DNA of 10,798 nt from Ochromonadaceae sp. CCMP2298 (lineage: Eukaryota; Sar; Synurophyceae; Ochromonadales; Ochromonadaceae). This document shows positions 6,934 through 10,798 of the stretch, piece after piece. The stretch spans positions 1-10,798 of the forward strand of contig MU634683.1 in NCBI GenBank assembly GCA_026770595.1, written 5' to 3'. The position numbers were made by a program, and so were the translations under genes. Position 1 is the stretch's first letter. Every line of letters starts with the position of its first letter. Below the pieces are notes generated by a model. That model saw nothing but the letters and a program-made list of their open reading frames with translations. It did no database searches and was not told the origin of the DNA.

Positions 6934-9202
6934 ATGCTACCCCTGTTGTTGTTGGTGCTCACGCTATGCGCCGCGGCTCTCTTGGCGCAGCCAGGCATAT
7001 CTGCGGCCGAGGAAGCTGCTTTCTTCCGCGACCTGCCGGACGAACGCTACATCGTCTTGATCTTGAGCAAGCTGGGGATGGCGAACCGACTGCGCTCCAT
7101 GGCGGACTGGTACCACGTCGCCTCCCTGTCAAATCGTACCCTCCTCGTCAGCTGGGAAGCTGCACGCGGCTGCAATGCAAAATTCTCCGACCTGTTCGAA
7201 AGTGGACCGCCGCGTATGCATGTGCTGGCCCAGTCCGTGCCCGCGGGAGACGAGGGAATAGCGGCCGTGGAGACTGCTGCTCAGCGCGCCAACATGAGCG
7301 CTATCGGCCTGTATGAAGAGCTGGAGACCGAGATGTGGGCGCGGCCGCACACCTCCTTCGTCATGCGCAGGGCCCTCGCACTGTCAGAGCACCAGGTGCT
7401 GGTGACCACCTACGATGGCATCACCTCTGTGGAAGATGTTCCCTGCCAGCGCTACATGAAGATGCACTCGCAGTTCCTGCGGGATCTTATACCCACCCCC
7501 GCCACGCGCGATCTGGTGCAGGAGGTGCGGGGGCTCTTCAAAGGCCGCACCATGGTAGGTGTGCACTACCGGGCACACGATGCGCAGCAGGACTGGGCCG
7601 TGGTGCCTCCGCTTATGGGTAACAACGCGGCTGGAGAGTTCGGGTCGGGTCGCACGTTTGACGACTTCGTGTCCGCTATGGGCGGCATCCAGCAGCACTT
7701 CGCATACACCGACCACCAGGGCCAGCCTGCCTCCCAGGTGCGCTTCTTCATCGCCTCTAACGACCCCCAGGCGAAGGAAAGACTACTCAGGGCGGCACCC
7801 GATGCGGTAGCTATCCACGGTGAGTACTCTCGCGACTCCCTGGGGGGCATGCGATTCGCCCTGGCTGAGTGGCTGCTGCTGGCCCAGAGTCAGCTCATCC
7901 TCAACACCTACGGGTCGTCCTTCGCAGAGCAGGCAGCGATGGTTAAGGAGAGGCCGCTGGTGGGCGTGTGGGAGGGGGAGCTGGTGCACCACCACTCAAT
8001 GTTCCTGCCCTACTGCGGCCATCTGCAGTTCGTCAAGGCGGCGGGAAGGCAGGGCACCAGGCACTCATACAAGGAGGGCTATGACAGAGAGGTGCGTGAC
8101 ACCCACCCCACATCACCCCCACCCCAATAACCACTCACCTCACCCTAATCACCACCCTAACTCCCCTTATCCCACCCACTTTCACCCCTTCACGGTGCAG
8201 ATTGACGGCGTGGCTCTGCCTCTGCAGCACTCCGGTATGCTGGCTGCCTGGGGCCTGCCCTCAGTGCTCGTCACCTCGGATGACACACGGGCATCCGTAG
8301 AAACACAGCGGACCCAGCAGCAGGAGGCAGGGGCGGAGGCAGGGGCAGGCGACGCAGCGGACCCAAGCGAGCCGGTTTCGGAGGAGGCGCTGCAGAAAGC
8401 TATGGCTCTGTCGCTCACCTCTGACGAGGGGGAGTTCGCAGTGATTGGGCGCAAGACCGGCACGGACAAGCTGACGCAGCACGGATACCACCGCTTCTAC
8501 CCTCGCTTCCTGGAGCACTTCCGGAGTCTTCGGGGCGCCGCTATGCTGGAGATCGGTATGGACAAGGGCTTTTCGATGAACCTGTGGGTGGAGTACTTCC
8601 CCCATGCATTCGTCTACGGCGTGGACAAGGACGTGCAGCAGAGTGGCGAGAGATACGCCATCCTGCAGGCAGACCAGGGAGACAGAGAGCAGATGGCGCG
8701 AGTCATGGAAAAGGTAAAACACCCCCTCTTCTTAGTGCTGGACGACGGCTCGCACATCCCTGCCCACCAGGTGCAGTGCTTCGACCAGCTCTTCAGTGCA
8801 CTGCAGCCGGGCGGTGTGTACATCGTAGAGGATATGGAGCTGAGCTACTGGACTAGACCCGGCATGACACTCTACGGTCACCGCGCTCAGTACGGGTACC
8901 GGGACGCAGACTCAGCCATGGAACTGTTCCAGGCTCTGGCAGCCGACGTAAACTGGGAGTTCATGTCGAACAAGCATAGAGCTCAGCATGAGCGCATAGT
9001 GGGTGGAAAGGTGTCGATGGAGGTGAGGCGGCAGATCAGCAGCATCACCTTTGCGCAGAACTGCATCGTGGTGATGAAGAAGACGGCGCAGGAGCAGGCC
9101 TATAACGACCGCCACTACCGTTTCATAGACATGTTCGACATCCATCCGGGTGACGCAGTGGCAGCCGCAGCGGCGGAGGTAGAGGTAGAGGTAGAGGCGT
9201 AG
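6934..9202 (+). CDS. fusion of fucosyltransferase-like glycosyltransferase and MycE-like O-methyltransferase
   Basis: Two exons, 6934-8091 and 8201-9202, joined in phase 0 by an intron with donor GTGCGT, a CTAAC branch-like site and acceptor GTGCAG: 719 residues. Residues 1-24 are a signal peptide or anchor (MLPLLLLVLTLCAAALLAQP). Residues about 38-360 resemble fucosyltransferases of the GT23/NodZ/POFUT-like fold: LGMANRLRS (47-55), VGVHYRAHD (208-216), FFIASNDP (271-278), SRDSLGGMRFAL (299-310) and TYGSSFAEQA (325-334). A Q/E/A-rich linker (about 410-465) follows. Residues about 470-680 are a class I SAM methyltransferase like macrolide sugar O-methyltransferase MycE: TGTDKLTQHGYHRFY, LEIGMDKGFS (502-511), YGVDKD (525-530), LDDGSH (566-571), YIVED (593-597). 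In MycE the DDGSH and ED residues bind metal and take part in catalysis. The inferred product is an O-methylated deoxysugar on a secretory glycan; donor and acceptor are unproven. The tail is EVEVEVEA. Confidence 0.85.
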
Positions 9203-9539
9203 AGGCCATTGCCCGCCCATAGATACTGCCAATAGTCACGGGATAAGCCCCCCCCATGCACATACCCCCCTTTATCAGTTTATGAGTTCCATGTGTACAA
9301 AACAAGACGCTGTCTGCTGACTGCTGAGACGCTGTTTACAAAATATTACACTACTGTAGCGCAGGTTACCTATCTGTCTATCTGTCTTGTCTACGCGCTC
9401 CTCTGGCATCTGTGCAACTGTGTATCTGTGCAACTGTGCTCGCCTGCTATTAACGCATTCTTCACGCCCGCTGCTGTCTGCTGCTGCTGTCCGCCTCGAG
9501 TCCGGAGACAAACCCATCCTCTACCACACACCCAACCCG
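9203..9539. other. convergent 3' intergenic region
   Basis: About 340 bases between the stop codons of two convergent genes. It must hold both 3' UTRs. It contains a run of C residues near 9248-9254, TATCTGTC-type simple repeats at 9371-9390 and a 16-bp tandem duplication listed separately. No gene or canonical AATAAA poly(A) signal is seen. Confidence 0.4.
9408..9439. repeat. 16-bp tandem duplication
   Basis: ATCTGTGCAACTGTGT (9408-9423) is followed directly by ATCTGTGCAACTGTGC (9424-9439), identical at 15 of 16 positions. It sits in the 3' region between convergent genes and is probably neutral. Confidence 0.7.
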
Positions 9540-10710
9540 CTACGCGTACTCCGCAGCGTCCAGCACGAAGGCGTACCTGGGCGGCGGCGGGGGTGAGTTG
9601 TGCGGCAGTAGGTGCCTGTACCAGGGCGCGTCTCCGAAGACCCTGCGCATGTTCTTGCGCCAGCCCTCGTCGAAGGCGTTTCGGAACACCAGCCCGTGCT
9701 GCTGAGCCACGAATGCGCGAGTGAGGTTCTCGTAGAACTCCACTGAGGTCTGGTTGGAGAGAGCTAGGTAGGCGTGCCAGGCCAGCAGAGACCCCGCAGA
9801 GAGCAGGGCGGAGAGGCCCACGCTGAAGCAGAAGGTGGCCGCTGTTAGACTGCCGCTCTGGGAGGTAAGCAGCAGGTTGGTCTGGAACATGCGCTGCAGA
9901 GATATGTGGCTCCTGTGTGGGGGGGAGGGGGGGGAGAGTGTGTAGAGCGGGGGTGCGGTATGCGGGGGGTTGGTTGGGGTTGTGCGTGGGGAGGTGAGAT
10001 CGATTGTGGGGCACAGAGGCGGGAGCACAGAAAAGAGACGGGGCGGATGCTCAGGGTGTTCAGGGGTGTTACCTTTCTGCGGGGCTCATGTGCAGCAAGT
10101 CTGCCAGCGTGTAGAGCACGATGTACAGTGCGCCCAGAGTCATGTACAGCAGGAAGAGCACGAAGTAGCGGTAGTTGCCGTAGCCCACAGTGGTGCACAT
10201 CCACGGACAGAAGTGGTCGAAGTGGTACACACATCTGTTCAGCACGCTGCAGTGGTGCGCGCGGGGCGGCCGCACGCAGCTGCAGGAGGCGCAGAATTTG
10301 TAGCTCACGCCCGGATCCAGCACCAGAGAGGCGCCCCCGCCCTCCGCCCCCAGCAGCTGCTGCGCCTCCGCGCTTGCCGATTCTCTCTCGGGTGATCCGG
10401 GAGGGGTTATTGCGCAGGCCCAGTAGTTGCACATGATGTTGGGGGCGAGCCACAGCACGAACAAGCAGTGAAATGCGTACGAGAGAGGCGCCTCGGGCAG
10501 CTGCCGCGGCAGCATGCGGAACATGAAGAGCCAAATCACCAACAGTGTGAGCACGTTCGCGCCCACGAACATCACTGGGCCCAGTATCCGCATGAGTGCG
10601 CGGAAGAGGAGGGCAGCCCAGCCGGAGAGCTGCTCGAGGCTTCGCGAGAGCATGCTGGGTTGCCCAGGCGTGCCGCGCCCTCCTCGCGCCTTCTGCTTGC
10701 AGCACACCAT
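9540..10710 (-). CDS. DHHC-family palmitoyltransferase-like protein with variant DHFC motif
   Basis: Family members S-acylate cysteines of target proteins at Golgi or other membranes. Exons 10710-10073 and 9912-9540 are joined in phase 2 (donor GTAACA, acceptor CACAG), giving 336 residues. Predicted membrane spans are near 43-64, 78-99, 182-203 and 236-262. A TPPG motif (ITPPGSPE) precedes the Cys-rich domain CASC...RPPRAHHCSVLNRC, then FDHFCPW (D165-C168) and VGYGNYRYF. The C-terminal half has a TTxE-like TSVEF (268-272) and the family pattern FDEGWRKNMRRVFG. The layout is closest to ZDHHC16-type enzymes. Oddities: DHHC reads DHFC, the Cys after HHCSV is Leu, and the NNC before VG reads CTT. 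Palmitoylation activity is therefore doubtful, although fungal DHYC enzymes are active. ATG 10710 (GGAATGG) is the first ATG in this frame. The frame is open upstream to the window edge, so a 5' exon is possible. Confidence 0.85.
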
Positions 10711-10798
10711 TCCCCTTGCAGGGGGCGTCACGAATGACGATTGAGTGACAGAGAGAGCCTGCTTATACCTGGATACCGTCCGTCCAGGATTCCAGGAT

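Noticed and set aside
9845-10705. 286-residue minus-strand ORF overlapping the DHHC-like gene
   Set aside because: It is in another frame, Arg/His/Pro/Ala-rich without motifs, and runs through the intron; the DHHC frame explains the region.

Overview
The window is nuclear DNA of a eukaryote. Genes are split by short GT-AG introns (70 to about 310 bases) with pyrimidine-rich 3' ends. The products include an arginine/serine-rich protein, a type II membrane sulfotransferase, a secretory glycosyltransferase and a multi-pass palmitoyltransferase-like protein. Gene spacing is tight, the sequence is GC-rich by eye, and the asparaginyl-tRNA synthetase is of the bacterial/plant type. This suggests a compact-genome unicellular eukaryote, plausibly an alga or other protist. 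I cannot name the lineage from the sequence.

Layout. (1) 1-537, minus strand: 5' part of an unrecognised gene that runs off the left edge. (2) 538-1066: divergent intergenic region and 5' leader with two perfect hairpins and a short upstream ORF. (3) 1067-3687, plus: four-exon asparaginyl-tRNA synthetase with an N-terminal glutathione-S-transferase-like module; its first intron holds 27 exactly phased 8-bp pyrimidine repeats. (4) 3856-4710, minus: RS-rich protein, convergent with the synthetase. (5) 4681-4891: a large inverted duplication spanning the start of the RS gene and the 5' region of the next gene. (6) 4998-6581, plus: five-exon Golgi-type sulfotransferase. (7) 6934-9202, plus: two-exon gene encoding a fucosyltransferase-like domain fused to a MycE-like O-methyltransferase domain. 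(8) 9540-10710, minus: two-exon DHHC-family palmitoyltransferase whose catalytic motif reads DHFC and which lacks further conserved residues.

How they fit together. The sulfotransferase and the glycosyltransferase/methyltransferase fusion are adjacent and on the same strand. Both look like secretory-pathway enzymes, so they may decorate the same glycan with sulfate and an O-methylated (perhaps fucose-like) sugar. That link is inference from adjacency. The synthetase, RS protein and palmitoyltransferase look like unrelated housekeeping or cell-biology genes. The most novel features are the GT-MT fusion with its ubiquitin-interacting-motif-like linker, the inverted duplication at the divergent promoter, and the degenerate DHFC enzyme.
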